Positions 43,621 through 57,556 of a stretch of 64,000 nucleotides of DNA are shown one piece after another. The stretch spans positions 26,837,017 to 26,901,016 of the forward strand of contig NC_084587.1 of the NCBI RefSeq assembly GCF_033807715.1. Reading direction: 5' to 3'. A program made the position numbers and the translations under genes. The DNA is from Cololabis saira (lineage: Eukaryota > Chordata > Actinopteri > Beloniformes > Belonidae). The notes under the pieces are model-generated. The model was given only the letters and a program-made list of their open reading frames with translations, was not told the origin of the DNA and did not search any database. Within the stretch, counting starts at the first letter, position 1, and every line of letters starts with the position of its first letter.

Positions 43621-46600
43621 TCTGTCCAGTTTTTATTATGGGCTGTGACAGCTGTGACCACAAGATTTGATAAATTTACAGAATGTTTTGGGTGAGGCTC
43701 TTCTCTGACTAATCTGAAGGTATCTGAATTATCCTTCTTACCATTCTGAGGCAGCATTTAAGGTTACATATGCCAATGATTCCATCATGTGTATGCAATG
43801 ACTTTTATTCTGTTGTGGTAGTCTATTACGTTGACACCCACGTCTTCTCCTGGAGGCACCTGCATGCCTCTGTCCAAGCCTCACAGAGTGAAACACTGGA
43901 TCCCTGTTGGAGGGTAGTGCATGGAGGCGATTAACAAGGAGAGGAAACTGTAACTTCTGTGTCTCACCAGTCCCAGAAGGACTCCACTTTTTAGTTTGTT
44001 GAAACGCTGGTTTACTGGTTTAGTTTTAGAAGATGCACTCTTTGTGTTTGTACTTTTTCTGCAGTGCAGCACATGAATGTCTGTTTGGCTTTCCTTTCTT
44101 TCTTTTTAATAGTTCAAGCTAAGATGAGCATCTGGCTTCCCTGGAGGAATAAAATGAGGGGGATGGGATCTGCAAATACTGAGCTTATGTTCAAAGATGT
44201 ATTAGCTGCACCATTTAAGAGAATAGTTCATAAAACAGTTTCAATTTGTAAAGAATTTACAAATTTGAGGAGTTGGTGATAGTTGATCTTACATGCAGAG
44301 TTCTTAAAGGTCAACAACTTATTTTGTTTCTTGTCCTGTGCATTTTACTTTGAAAATCAGAACAAAATAACAATCAATTTTTAACAGCTTTTGTTTTTTG
44401 TGTGTTTCTGGATGGTGACCAAGCACACTTAAGCTGCTCCATTTATATGAAACACACATTCAGATATACTTTGTGGCATCTTTCCAGTGACATTTTCTCA
44501 ACCCACAACATACCATTGTTTACATTTGTACAAATAGTATATGAATGAGATTATAATAATTGTGTACCTCTGTGTTTCTTCTCTCCTCCCATTTTTCTGC
44601 TCTGCTCCACTGTTTTGCTGTGTGGTTGGACACATCTATTATAGGTGAGTTGAACCTTTCTTTTAATACATTTTAGTGCTGAATTAAGGAAAGACTGAAT
44701 TTCAAGGACTTGTGTAGACTCGTCTGTCCCTGAAATATAAACAGCCTATAAACTAATTTACAAACCATAAAAGCTTAGCATGTCATCAACTGCCAGCATT
44801 TCTGTGTCATTAAGTGACATGTGTCCCTACTGTCCTTTCATCAAATATGTTGTTCAGTGTGGGTCTCTGCTTTTTAGCTGGCTGAGCAGCTGCTGTCCCG
44901 TACTTCGTCAAGAGTCATAAAAATTATTTATAATTGTAGTCACAACATCAGCTGGATAATTTAGATTAGAAATTTCTCCATAACTGTTCATCCCTCGTGC
45001 ATAGAGTATACGTTGGTGTAGTAGCAAAGCCTTTCCCCATTTTTTTTAGGACAGTTATGCAGATTTTATAAAGAACTGTATAATATCAGAGCTTTCATGC
45101 CATCATTTCATCTTGATATTTACTGCCACCATGAGAATTAAATAGCTGAGTCAGGGTTAGGAATTAGGATGCTTGAGGGTTAAAACAAATGAAACTTGTT
45201 ATTATGCTTATAGTTTATAAATATTAAATAAAATATTAAGTTGGTGTATTTGCAGCACTATGTGATACTAAATTATAGCCCTTTGAGGCATTATTTGTTG
45301 TATTATTGTTATTTTTGATATTGTTGTATACAAAGTTATTATTTCTCGTTTATATGATTTACTCACTATGATGTAAAATTAAATAAGAAGTAGAAATATT
45401 GCAAAATACCATGACGCGATGAGACACACATCTCTCCAGCACTTTAGATGAACAGTATTTGGATTAAATTGGACCCCCACAAGACACACATTTAACTGTT
45501 TCTCAGGTTTTTCATAAAGGAATATTCTGGAGTTAAATCACCCCTAGGTCTATTACTAGATGCTGATGAGTTTATCTTGTTTGGGACAAAAACAACATGA
45601 ATCGACAATTTTGAACTATAATAGATTATGTGTTCGCAGACAATGGATGCAACTGAACCCAAGTACTGATGTAAGAATATATTGGTATTTTAGGTGTCTG
45701 ATGAGTCTCAAAAACATCATTCCACTTAAGTGATGGTCTGGATATAAAAAAGACCTCTCAAAGGGTTGACGCAAGGCAAATGGACTTTTTTTCTTGTTTT
45801 TGAAGACGTTTCACCTTCTGCCTTTAAGACTGTTCCAGTCAACTACCAAACGTCATACAACACATTCAATACATTCAAAATAAGGTGAGCATTGTCATAC
45901 TTATCCACCTCTATGGAAGTGGTTGCCGTGATCTCCCCTTCCCAGTTTGTGTCTCTGGACGATACTGTATCTGGCATTCGTTTGTTGATTGGTGTGGAGT
46001 TAAGATGGCAGTGACCTGAAATCTGTACATGGTAAGAACAAAACTATTCTTTCTCCCCAAAAAAAGATACGGCAGAACTCGAGTAAGCACAGCATGTATA
46101 TCAATGTAATGTTTCAAAAAGCTTTCACTAGTAAAACCAAGGGAAACCCAAAAGATGCTAAATTGCTTCAGTTTGACCAGACCTACTGCAGCAGTTGGTT
46201 TGCAGTGAAAATGGATAACATGGAATGCATCTTTGCAAGCTACTATAATTAATATCTTTACACGATTACCTTATTGATATTGCTGTCACCTTTTTTGGTA
46301 GCTTAGTAGTTACATTCATACATAAATACCTTCCAATGATTTCTATGATTTTGAAAGATTTATTCACATGTGATTGTTCAAACTATCGCCTTGAAAAGAA
46401 GATAAGAAAAAACAAAACAAAACCAAGAATTATGCGGAAATTAACTCTTCAGGCCGTTGCATGGGAACGATTGGGCCAGTGAAGCTCTTCTGATGAGCCC
46501 AGACTGGTGATTGTCTTGCAATAACATCTTTACACAAAAGTATTGAGGCCTGGAGTGGCTGCTGTATTGTCACTTAACTGCAAAAGAACGATTACTGAAC

Positions 46601-49600
46601 GTCGTCTGCATCCTCCAAAAACTCGGACCAGAAGGGTTTTTGAAGAATTCCGAATGTTTGCATGGATAGTTGCTCACTAATTGGATATCTGAAATGGAAA
46701 ATTTAGAGGAGCCTTTGGAGTGGTTTCTTGAGCTTTTTGCAGTCATTATGTTAATGGCAATTAGTATTGACGTTTGCTTCGTGCTGGTACGCTTGCCAAG
46801 TATTTGAAGGAAATTATAGCAGCCGTCATTGTGAGCAGTTTTCATGCTGACGTAATCTTTATCGGAGCACATACAGAACACTGGTTCACGGGCACAAAGG
46901 CCCCTGTATGTGTGTGTCAGTGTGCACATGTGACTGGATGTGCCTAAATGCATATAGAATTGCCTTTAATGCTGCTTTGACAGAAGGGAGTGCATGGTTT
47001 TTATAATCGGTACAATACTGGCCAGAGTGCAAGAAAAGCTGGTTCTCAACGTCTATTTCATTATTTACTGTTTATCATTTGTGTGGTTGTGTGGACGGAA
47101 AGATATCGGCAATTGGAATATATTGTGAAAGGTTTTTTCAAAGGGAAAGGGTTCGTAGGGAGATATAAGTATTACTGAGATGATGAATCAGATGATGATC
47201 CCCCATCTCCAGGATGGCAACTTCAGAAAAAATCACTAGTTTCCTAATATATGCTCTTTCTCAAGATATTCTTTTGACTTTTCTATACCCACCGTGATAT
47301 TCCATGTTTTATGTGAAGTGTTTTTTTAATTTCCAGAAAGACAGCTTTCCATACACAAACAAACTGATGATGAGTGTTCCGGTAATTTTATCAGTGTCCA
47401 ACTGTCCCTGGTTAAAATCACTAATGCAAATAGCAAAATGGCTGTTTAATGATCCAGGTAAGACTCCAACAGTCACAGTTTTTGGACATCTGCAGAAAGC
47501 TAACAGCGCTCATCTCAGCATACCATCTGCTGTTAGCACACTGCCTTGTTTTACTCTTCATTTTTTACAAATCTCTGTGGAGAGTGGCAAAGTTGGCATC
47601 ATTTATATAGAACCTCAAAAGGCATATTAATGCTAAACAGAGTGGGTTGAAATTACCATCAATACTTGGACTAATATAGCTGTCTGAGGACAGGATGATG
47701 GGACTTTTTAATGGACATTCAATCAAACAGGAAACAGTTCTCACTTTATAACAGATAAATAACTGATTCATTTTCTTTAATGATAATAATTATTATCTAC
47801 AGACTCAATGAACCAGGTGACGTTCCTTAACTTTTTCTTACATTCTGTCACATCTGTCTCTGGTGCTTGTTTTAACATCATAGTTAAAGTTTTTTCTCTA
47901 TGAAACTCTGTTTCCAGCTAGTTCAATTGGCTTTCATCAATCATTCTTTCTTCCCTTCTTCTTTCTTCCTGTCTCCTCCATTCATTTTCACCCTTCATTT
48001 CCACCTCTCTTCTCTTACACTAATCCACAGAGGAGGGCACAGGTCTGCTCTCAGGGATTGAAAGAAAAAGGGTTTAATACCTTTTGCAATTCTGTGTGTG
48101 TGTGAGAGAGAGGGAGAGAGAGAGAGCTAGAGAGAGAGAGAGAGAGAGAGAGAGTTTATGAAGGAGTTTGCATGTACATGAACAGATTTGTGCATGCTTG
48201 CGCGCACACCCCTTTACTTGTGTGAAATTGGGTGATATTGGTCTGAATATATAAGAGGATTTCATGGTGTGGTCTCAAATTTTCATTTCTCTCACTGCAG
48301 AAAGAGGACTTGGTGCCAAAATCAGGACATTGAGAGTTTCTTTTTTTGTTAAGATTTGTACATCCTCTCCGTCCCAAACACACACCCCGTTGGAGAAAGA
48401 TGGTGAATGATGTATGGAGCTTTCAACTGTTATAAGCCACATCCACCACTCTTTCCCATTACTTGTCTTTTTCCACCATTCTGGGTTCTGTCTTCTTGTT
48501 AGCGGGTCGATGAGGGGAGCAGTAAGGGCAGGAGAAGAAAGGGAGACTCCAAGACCCATAGATACATCACATTCTTTTAACTCTCCACTACCCGTTTTCT
48601 GTCTTCCTCTCACTCTGTATATCCATTTTTTCCTCCACTCATCTCCCTGGCAGTAGAAATTACTTGTCCTCTTGCAAGGGTGCATCATCAATCCCATGAT
48701 TCATTGCATGTTGCCAGCGTAATGGCAGCCTCTGTGATTGAATCCAGTGGGTGTATGCATTTTTGTCTCTTCTCGGACACAGTTGCGAGTGCATGAGAGA
48801 TGACTTCAAAATGAAGCGTTTTGTTTTTAACCTTTAAAAGCACTTTGTTTGCCTGCCCTCCAACCCTAGCATGCGCCTTCTGTCCTCCTCCGTGTATTGC
48901 CAGAACACCCACGCTCGTCTGGGATGTGGATGCTTTCCTTGACCGTTTCCTGCGCTTTATTTATTTTTCAGTTTATCAATGCTAAAATAAAATTCTGCAA
49001 AACAAGTGTAAAATTGACGAGACGATTTTTACGAGTGCTACAATCAGAAAAATTAAGTTTCTTGCCTTGTTAATTTGCTGTTTGCTTATGCACATCTTTC
49101 TCCCAGTGCGAATCTGATGCTTGTTTGTTTCTATCTATGTATTTTTCCCAGTATTAACTTCCTTTGATTTAATTTCTTTTTTCCTCCTGTTTCATTAATA
49201 TTTCTGAATTTGTTCTAGTCTGCCTTTGTTTATTCTCGGGTGCACCCAGACATGAAGGATATTGATATTGATAGGGTTAAGTTATCTGACTGATGTGAGT
49301 AAGTTCAATATAATTTGACTTAGAAGGTAAACCCAGACACTTTCTATTCTTATTTTGTTTTCACTGTTACAGACCACAGATTTTGTTTCTAGTCTGTGTT
49401 GCTTTTCCAACTTAAATTAAATGGTAAAACTTTCATTTAAACTAACTGCACTCTAGGTTTAGTATTTTGGCAAATATTTAGCAGTATAAGAGCATATCAA
49501 ATCAGAAAATGACATATATGTTCATCATGGGATTACAAAACCATTAACAAAACATCAACATGTTTGCACTCAGATGTTAAAAATGGTCTGTAAAATCTAC

Positions 49601-49916
49601 TCAGAGGGGCAATTTCACATCAGCAGTGTAGTCTCAGAATCACAAAAAAATGATCCTTCCTTGAGGTAATAATATATTGGAATATGTGTGACCTACTGCC
49701 TACAGAGTAAAAGCTTTGTGGGGAGTGGATTTGCTGCCAATATGAAGTCAGTCTGATTACCAGCGAATGTTTCAAAAGTGTATCTTTCTTAAAAACTGCT
49801 TCCTTGATGTATGCCTCATAAAAATATGGGCACCACATTGAAACTAAAGACGACACACTACTTCAATACTGTTTGAGGTGGAGCTGAGAAGTGTGTGTCA
49901 CACAGTCAGTAAGGAT
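43621..49916. other. About 6.3 kb of mostly unique sequence, no recognisable gene
   Basis: No mobile-element ends and no protein-family motifs. (GA)n lies at 48,092-48,154. The stretch 46,570-46,953 is open for 127 codons on the minus strand and compositionally unlike its surroundings, but the product has no recognisable domain. It and 48,690-48,900 are candidates for conserved non-coding elements. Confidence 0.5.
48092..48154. repeat. (TG)n(GA)n microsatellite
   Basis: Short TG run followed by an interrupted GA tract. Confidence 0.93.
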
Positions 49917-50759
49917 TAGGGTTGCACATCTCTCTGTGATAAACGATTCAATATGAATCTAGATACACAGGTTACGATTCAATTCAAAAACGATATCCTT
50001 TTATTACAGTTCGATTCGATTCCGAACGATTCGATGGTTAATATTCAAGTCCAAAAATCCCCAAGCATTGTGGCTTTATGACAGTGGCAAACAAAACAAA
50101 ACAGAACAACAAAATCACATGTCAATGTATTTATTTTTTAACAAAATGGAACAAAAAAGTCTGGCTGAATCATTGGATGGGAACTCCAAAAGTAAAAGTA
50201 TCACAAAATAGTAACAACAAAGTGCAATATTTCAGCCTGACTTTCAGCTTAGTTTTGAACACTAGAGGTAGGTAACAAAGGTGCAACATTTCAATGTAAA
50301 CAAGTTACACACCTAACATCTAGAACATGTGGCAACAATGCACACAGTGCTTTGTGTAAAAGATAAAATAAATAGCCACATGTGTAAAATAAATCAAACT
50401 ACTGTGTGTGAGGAACCGTTTTCTAAGTCAAAAAGCAGTAGTTCACTTATACTATCTCTGTGCATTTTCATCATCACTGTCCTTTTTTTTTTTGGAGGGC
50501 ACATTTTTTAAAGGAAAATCAACTGATCCACATGCTCATAATTTTCTGTTAACTTGCACAGACAGAAAATATTTTTGTGAAGTGCAGTCCATAAATTCAA
50601 ATTTTTTCTCAGTGACACAGATATCGTAATGTGTCGTGGATGAAATATTTTGCAACATAGCGATTATTGCAGAATCGCTGTATCGTGATATCATCATTAT
50701 TGTTGGCTAAATATGGTGATAGTATCGTATCCTGAGGTACCTAGTGACACCCAGCCCTA
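49917..50759. mobile_element. hAT-like non-autonomous element
   Basis: Ends TAGGGTTGCACATCTCTC and (inverted) TAGGGCTGGGTGTCACTAGG, with subterminal cgattcgattc and tatcgtgat repeats like other fish hAT elements. No matching 8-bp duplication was found and no transposase frame is present, so confidence is moderate. Confidence 0.6.
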
Positions 50760-51576
50760 CTGAACATCCCACCAGGAAACTGGCATGCTCATTGTGTAAG
50801 CCTGTAGTTTCCAGGGATGGCACTTATGTTTAAAAATGTTTAAATATCCATCACATGATAAAGCACACGGAATGGGGAAGATCTGCAGCTGCAAACTCTG
50901 GAGTTTGTTTTTCAAAAATTAGAAAAATTCCCCAAAGACAGCCAGAAAGCCAGAGCAATGGTGGACTCAAGTGTAGAATTTATGGTCCTATGTGACCAGC
51001 CCTTATTGTTTGTTGAATATGTTGAATTTCACTGTGTGATTTCCCAGGTCGGAAATAAATCTGTGAAACTGCTCTGTCCAAACAATGTGAGACTGACCAA
51101 ACGTATTTAATATCAGCTTTACGCCAGGAATTTGGATCCTCAATTTGTTGAGCAAAGTATTCCTTTAAAACATTTTTTTTACATACTCTATTTTTGGCTG
51201 CACTTTTAGTGTAATTCTAGGCTTTTTTTTTCGTAAATAGAGATTCTTTATTTGATATCATTTTTTTTTTAAGTATAAAATGAAAATGACACTGGGATCA
51301 GTACTAAATTGTCATTGGCTTTCTAATTCTATTGATTTTTGGTTTGTTCTCTATGAATATTCCACTAAATATCATTTTAAATGACTATTTCTAAAAGAGT
51401 AGCAAAGTGTAGAGGATTTGTAAAGTGATCCAGGTCCTAGATCTGAGTAGGAGTCATGTTTCAGATGAGGTCCTTAGTGTCGGTTTGCCCATTAAATGTT
51501 TAACCCCAGTTCATGTCACCTTGTGAGCCTGGCCAATCTTTACCAATCAAGCTCCAGGTAAATGTTTGGCTGTGAC

Positions 51577-51577
<1 letters not shown>

Positions 51578-51649
<72 letters not shown>
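51578..51649. repeat. (TG)n microsatellite
   Basis: About 36 TG units. Confidence 0.97.
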
Positions 51650-51651
<2 letters not shown>

Positions 51652-51941
51652 ACATGTTTTTTATCTTAAAGACAAGAGATAAGTATTAGATGGCAGGTAA
51701 AATTAGATTGCTACTGATATCTGTCTCACGCAGCAGGCTTGTCCATATAAGTATGACACACACAAACACGTGCAGCAAATATGAGGCTTTAACCAGGGTT
51801 GAGACCAGTCAATAGGTAATCAGCTTGACGGGTATGTTACAGTAGTAATTCCCTCCTACCCATTACTCTGGTTTCTTTGGGAATTAGGGAAGTGCTGTCA
51901 GATATAAAAGCAAATTGGAATACACACACACGCGCACGCAC

Positions 51942-52059
<118 letters not shown>

Positions 52060-53465
52060 GTTTTATGATGCACGCAGAGACACACAGAGCTCTCTAACTG
52101 GCAGAAAAGTGCATTGGTGCAGGTTTAGATGGCTCACAAAGGACTTTGGGGAAATTAACATTTTCTCAATATGCATGAATATGCACCACAAGCAATACAA
52201 CAAACAAATAAAACTAACATTTGGTGCACTTAGTTGTTTAGGATCTAACATTTATATGGAATTAATATTAAGGAAGCTGTACTGCATTACTATTTCACCT
52301 TCCAACTGAGGATAATTTGTTACAAAGTCTGTTTTGAATGAACGATGAAGGCAACAGCACAACATCTTGTGTCTTGCTACAGAAGAAACTTTTGCACAGA
52401 AGTAATGAAATATGCAATTGTGTTGAACTGAGAGTAGCAAATCAACAGATAATGTAGATGGAACCTAGATGTTTATGAAGTGTTAAGCTGCCATCAAAAG
52501 TCTCCAGTCTTCTGTTAAATCTCTTTTAACTCAGATTGAAGCTACTCCCAGATTTCTTCTATGTCTTGTATCTTTTTCTCCTTTCTCCTTTGTCACTAAT
52601 AGCTGTGTTTCAGTGACTCCAAACATTGGTTGAAAAACACTGCTTGTCAGCAAGGTAAATGGGTGAAAGAGGTCAAGACTCAAGACTGGCGAGTTAAAGG
52701 AGGAAAAGGTCACGTTGGTTCCTGAATCAAAATGTCTAGAGTTTGACCACAGAGAAGGCAGGTGTTTATCCTTTGGGTGTGTTTCTACCAACCTCAGATG
52801 TCAGGCCGACTGAGGGAACATGCTGGGAACTCTGTTTGTGTAGATGTAGGAGGACGTTGTCCTAGTAGTCACTATAAGTTAATAAACACTAAAAACCAGT
52901 GGTTGCCTGTAGTAACAGCCTGGCTCACCTTACTCATATTATTAAAAACATTTTTTTCTCTCTGTCTCAATGTGCTCTCTTGTTTTTTCTGTTTTTAAAA
53001 GAAAATCTGTATGAGAGATCAACAAAATGTTGTCACTTACATATTCCTAAAATAATTATCATATTATGTTCATAATTATATTCACGGCGCCTGCATTTAT
53101 TTAGATTTTATGGCTGGAGAATAATGGAGTACAATGAGTGGCTGCTTCAAACCCTTTTTTTCAAGATAACTTCAACTTTAAATATCTCATTCAGTATTAC
53201 TGCATATTTTTGACGGTTCAATAACAGTTTAAAGAGGATAAAGTTTATAACAGGATGAGAACTCTGAAACGACATGATCACAACTTTCAACTTTGAAAAT
53301 CTATGTCATCGCACTCGTGTGTTTAAATGTTTGTCTCATTTTATACCGGAACCTCAGAATTTTGAATATCAATGACGAACGGGTGACTTTTTTTTTTTTA
53401 TATCTATATTTTTATCCCGGTTTTTTCCCCATTTTTATCACCCAGTGCTCCTACCTAACAGTCCT

Positions 53466-54746
53466 GGGGCCTCATTTAAAATGGAGTGCGTAGGATTCAT
53501 ACTAAAAGTGCACGTACGCTCAAAAGCCGAAAATGCCGTGCGCAAAAAAAAATCTGGATCAATAAAACCATGTGCACGCAGACTTCCACGCAGTCCAGCT
53601 GGAAGGTTGCGTAGCTGAATCCGCCCCTTTACACGCCCAGAAATGCATATGGATGAGCCTGCTGAGCATGCGCAGTGGCTTCCTGCAACCTGTTTGGCTT
53701 CAGAATGAATGAATGAACGTGTCGAGCCACCGTGCCACTGAATTTCACTGAGATCTGAGATCTAGATGTTGTTGATGAGGAGGAGGACAGGAAAACCACA
53801 TTATTTTGTGGTCACAGTAAAAGTAGAAAAATAAATAGTATAAAATAAAGCGAGTGAGTGGCAGCACGCCGTTGCTGCGCGGAAAGCCGTGAGTTCCCCG
53901 GTGCAACAGGGGGACACACGTCCCCCCGTCTTTTCAAAATCATGTTTATTTCCCCCTTACTTTTTACAGTTTAAAAACTAACGGTAGGCTCAGCCTTAAA
54001 TTGCAAATGATCAAGACACTGTATGAAAGCGATACGAGAACGGCCCCGCAGCCCCCCCCCCCCCCCTTCCTCCTCTCCCGTCTCCCCTCAGAGCGGCTCA
54101 GGGCGGGTTTATGGTTCTGCGTCACCAACGCAGAGCCTACGGCGTAGGTGCGCGTCGCCGCGTACCCTACGCCGTAGGCTCTGCGTCGTTTTAACGCGGG
54201 GCCATAATTTAGGCACCATACACCCGCACGTAAAGGTTTCACGCGCCCGTAAAACTCATATATATGAAAACAAATCTGAGTCCCTTTAGGGAAGAAATGA
54301 GGGGCTCCGTGGGGCTCCCTAAACGCAGCCCCTCATTTGTTCTGTCCTGAAGCGGTGAAGGAGGTTCCCGGCGTGTCCTGCACCGCGGCTGCAGCTCCAG
54401 CAGCACCAGAGTCCTGACTGACTGAGCTTCACACACAGAGGAACACGATCAGCGCTATATTATTTTATTTTATTATTTTATTATTTTAAGTCTGATATAT
54501 TTTGTGATATGTGATGACATTATTAAGAGTATGACATGAATCTGGCTTCATTTCACCACCTCAAACCCTGCGTCGCCAGCTCCCCGTGTCTTAAGTAAAT
54601 TCTTACGGGAGGGTCCTAGTTGCCGTAAAGATAAGCAGATTTTTCGGTTAGTTTTTTCTTTTTAGATCCGAGGATTTGCGTAGAAGGCGGCTTACGCAAC
54701 TTTCAGGCGCTTTTTCTGCGCAAGCAAGCTTTATAGATGAGGCCCC
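53466..54746. mobile_element. Non-autonomous DNA transposon with GGGGCCTCAT ends (family G)
   Basis: Left end GGGGCCTCATTTAAAATGG; right end, inverted, GGGGCCTCATCTATAAAGC. It lies within the SINE. Subterminal motifs gtgcgta and tgcgcaa recur at both ends. The interior includes a C-run (54,050-54,066) and the MITE at 54,104-54,213. Target duplication is ambiguous because the flanks share CCTGG with the ends. Superfamily uncertain (hAT or Harbinger-like). Confidence 0.65.
54104..54213. mobile_element. Fold-back MITE (family F), inside family G element
   Basis: GGTTTATGGTTCTGCGTCAC ... inverted arm ending GGGCCATAATTTAGG. The centre AGCCTACGGCGTAGG is palindromic and CpG-rich like the other copies. 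The outer few bases are degenerate, so no target duplication is seen. Confidence 0.72.
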
Positions 54747-55184
54747 TGGGCATTGCCATCCTCTACGAACCCCGGGAGGGCCCCGCACTGAGCTCAGGTC
54801 TTCTCCTTAACCTGAGGAGTGAGCAGGCCGCATCTCTGGCCGGACGTAGCGCGTGGAAGGATCACTTTATTCCGGCCGGATCCTCCCCACCCCATCTGGC
54901 GCCCCGGCTGGCCAGAGGGGGCATGTATAGCCCAGGACTGTGTGCATGTTTTTGTGAGGGTAGCTCCCATTAGCTACCAAGGGAACACGGGGAGAACATG
55001 CAAACTCCACACAGAAAGGCCCTTTCGCCAACCCCACCCAGGGTGTGGGCACTGAAGTCATGGGGGAACTAACACGCACTTCAGCGCCCACAGCGTCCCC
55101 GGCGGGAATCGAACCCAGGACCTTCTTGCTGTGAGACGGCTGCACTACCAGCTGCGCCACCGTGCCCCTCGAACGGGTGACTTT

Positions 55185-56635
55185 AATGGGAACACCAAAT
55201 TTGCAGCTAATTCGGCACCGGAAGTGTCCTTTTTCAGACTTTCGAAATAAGGGTTAATTATGACGTTAAGTTAAGTTATGTTAAGTTAAGTTATATCAGG
55301 GTCGTCTCAGCCTGGTGGGACTTTATGGTGATATTGACCCAGGAATGTGGTGGCACATGAGCGCGACCCTGTTCCCTTGCTGCTTAATATTATATTACAT
55401 TTTACAGTTTAGTTATAACAAAGGAAAAGGAATAAGATAGACATAGAAAACATCACCAAGAGGAAAGCTAGAAACTGAGATGAATATTGAATAACATTAA
55501 AACATAAAGAAGGTTTAAGAAAGATAATGCAAGGAGGAGAACGCCCTCTTTGTGGTACGGTAAACTATCTATGGTAGCTGGAAGTAGATAATCACTGCTT
55601 CATGGTTCCTACGGGATGAATAAATCTAACAAAGACAGGTTTGAATGAAAGTGGGTAAGTGCAATCTAGCTTTTATGACGGTGTAGAGGGAGGGAGCTTG
55701 CAGACCTTAACAGCCACAATTGCAAGGAACTGACTTGAAGCAGCGTCAGTTCTTTCTGCTAAAGGCCAATCTGACTCACAACCAGACCAACATTGGTTTG
55801 AAATACAGGGGCTAAAAAAATCAGTTCACAATTGCACAGTAAGATACTCTACAGTACATGTCCATACTTTATAAGGCAGGTGATGCAAGATAACTGAGAG
55901 TGGCTTTTTGACAGGCAGAGCAAAACCTGCCCTTTAGGTAGACATCAAAATTAAAACTTACTACGTACAACACTAACTTTCTTGTTTTCAACTTGAGTTT
56001 TGTTCACCTCAAAAAGACAGGTTGGCAGGTACAGCATGAGAGTTTAAAGTTTAAAGCTAAGAAATATTGACTCGGACAAGGGTTTTGATGTTGAGAAGAT
56101 CCAAAAATATATACCGTATACACATTTTCTGTGGTCCCTCAGTTAAGTCACACCTTGAAGAACACATACTTCACCCAATGAAGAAATTAGGATTCTGTTG
56201 TTTAACAAAGCTGCTTCACCCCCACCTACCCCTCACCCCCACCTCACAACCAAACAAACATGCCAAAAACAGTCATGAACTGTTGCTGCAAAATTGATTG
56301 AGTAACAGTCACATCTTGCTCAGGAACCTACAAATGCACTCAAAAGGACACAAATGACACATAAAGTACTTAATTAGTTCAAGAGTATTCAACAGGTTCC
56401 TCACAAGACAAAAGTAACAACTGATATACCAAACAGCTAGACATGATGACATAGACAGTTTTTCTGCCTACAGGTAGTTTCGAGATAGACATGAATCGTC
56501 GTAACGCATATGACCAAATTCAAAGTCAGACCCTTGCACAATGATCACATACCACACAATATTATTGCCTTCAGTCAGCTCCTAATATCCACAAATTAGA
56601 CATTAGCAACATTCACTAATCTTAAATAAATGTTC
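55185..56635. other. No gene recognised
   Basis: About 1.45 kb. A short ttaagttaagttatg repeat lies near 55,264-55,293. No coding motifs. Confidence 0.5.
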
Positions 56636-57556
56636 ACGATTCGATTCAATTTCGATTCCTTAGGTTTCGATTCGATTCGATATTGATTTAAATGCTTCGA
56701 TATCGATTCAGTAAGACGTAAAAATACACAAATACCTGTTGGCAATTTTTCATTATTTTTATTTTCATGCCTATAACACGTGGCATGTTACTTCACATAG
56801 AAATGAACTGAGCAATTAAACTTAGCAGCACCATAATGGTTCACTGGTTCACTGTAGTACAAAAAAAAAACACATGACAGTTCTATGTCAACATGATCTG
56901 TAAGTTTGTCGTGTTGCTGTTGTATTTTAGTTCTGCCTGGCACACCTTAATCTGCTTTCACATAGTGCAGGTTTGCGCTGCGCCCACCGCCGGGTAGCAC
57001 TCAGAGTCGGCACAGAGCCTCCGCCACCTTCTCTCCTATTGGACTCAACTTTCTCTCCTCTCCCTTCTCTCCTATTGGACGCACAGAGATGTCGTCACAG
57101 TGCGGCAAAATAAAAAAATGTTCAATTCGGGCAGGCAGGCGCGGCGCAACGCCGCGGCAGGCGCCCTCTCACGCGCCGCCGAGCTCGGCGGCAGAGCGGT
57201 CCGCTCTTCGCTGGTAGCACATACACAATGAATGGGATCGCCGGCGGCGGTCTGCGCTTTGCGGCTTTACACACCACCCTACTTTTGTCCGTATCTCGTG
57301 TTCCTTCTTTAAATGGGAATTCAAAATGAGTCAAAACGTCTGATCTGAAAGATTTTCCGCTTGCCATCGTCGCCATTTTATTGTTGTTTGGTCGCGTGCA
57401 GCCACCGTCCACAAAACGCAAATCATAAGAAATAGTTGCGCACATCGCCCCCACTGGCCAGGAGGTGAATCGATTCAGAGGCTTTGCTTAATCGATATTG
57501 AATTACGGCGGGGATAATTCCAATGCATTGATTTTTCTATATTTTTACCCACCCCT
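56636..57556. mobile_element. hAT-like element remnant with an inner GC-rich segment
   Basis: Both ends carry cgattcgattc / atcgatattga repeats. The right end reads TACCCACCCCTA (57,545-57,556), the reverse complement of a TAGGGGTGGGTA hAT-type terminus. The left terminus is not recognisable. The GC-rich part (about 56,950-57,260) starts like a separate MITE (TTTCACATAGTGCAGGTTTG) and may be nested. Confidence 0.5.

Larger units (their letters stand above)
53391..55170 (-). mobile_element. tRNA-derived SINE (minus strand), split by a DNA transposon
   Basis: GAACGGGTGACTTT flanks both sides (53,377-53,390; 55,171-55,184), a 14-bp retroposon duplication. On the minus strand the head at 55,170 reads GGGGCACGGTGGCGCAGCTGG (A box) and GGTCCTGGGTTCGATTCCC (B box). 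A SINE/L2-type block with TTTGCATGTTCTCCCCGTGT follows. The body continues to 54,747, is cut by the element at 53,466-54,746, and ends at 53,391 in an A-rich tail. Without the insertion it is about 500 bp, similar to V-SINE-type fish SINEs. Confidence 0.85.

Noticed and set aside
46570..46953. 127-codon protein on the minus strand
   Set aside because: No recognisable domain, no clear start context or splice structure; kept only as a candidate non-coding block.
54867..55170. Possible minus-strand tRNA gene or protein at the SINE head
   Set aside because: The box motifs belong to a SINE with a 14-bp target duplication; the 97-codon frame across it has no family motif.
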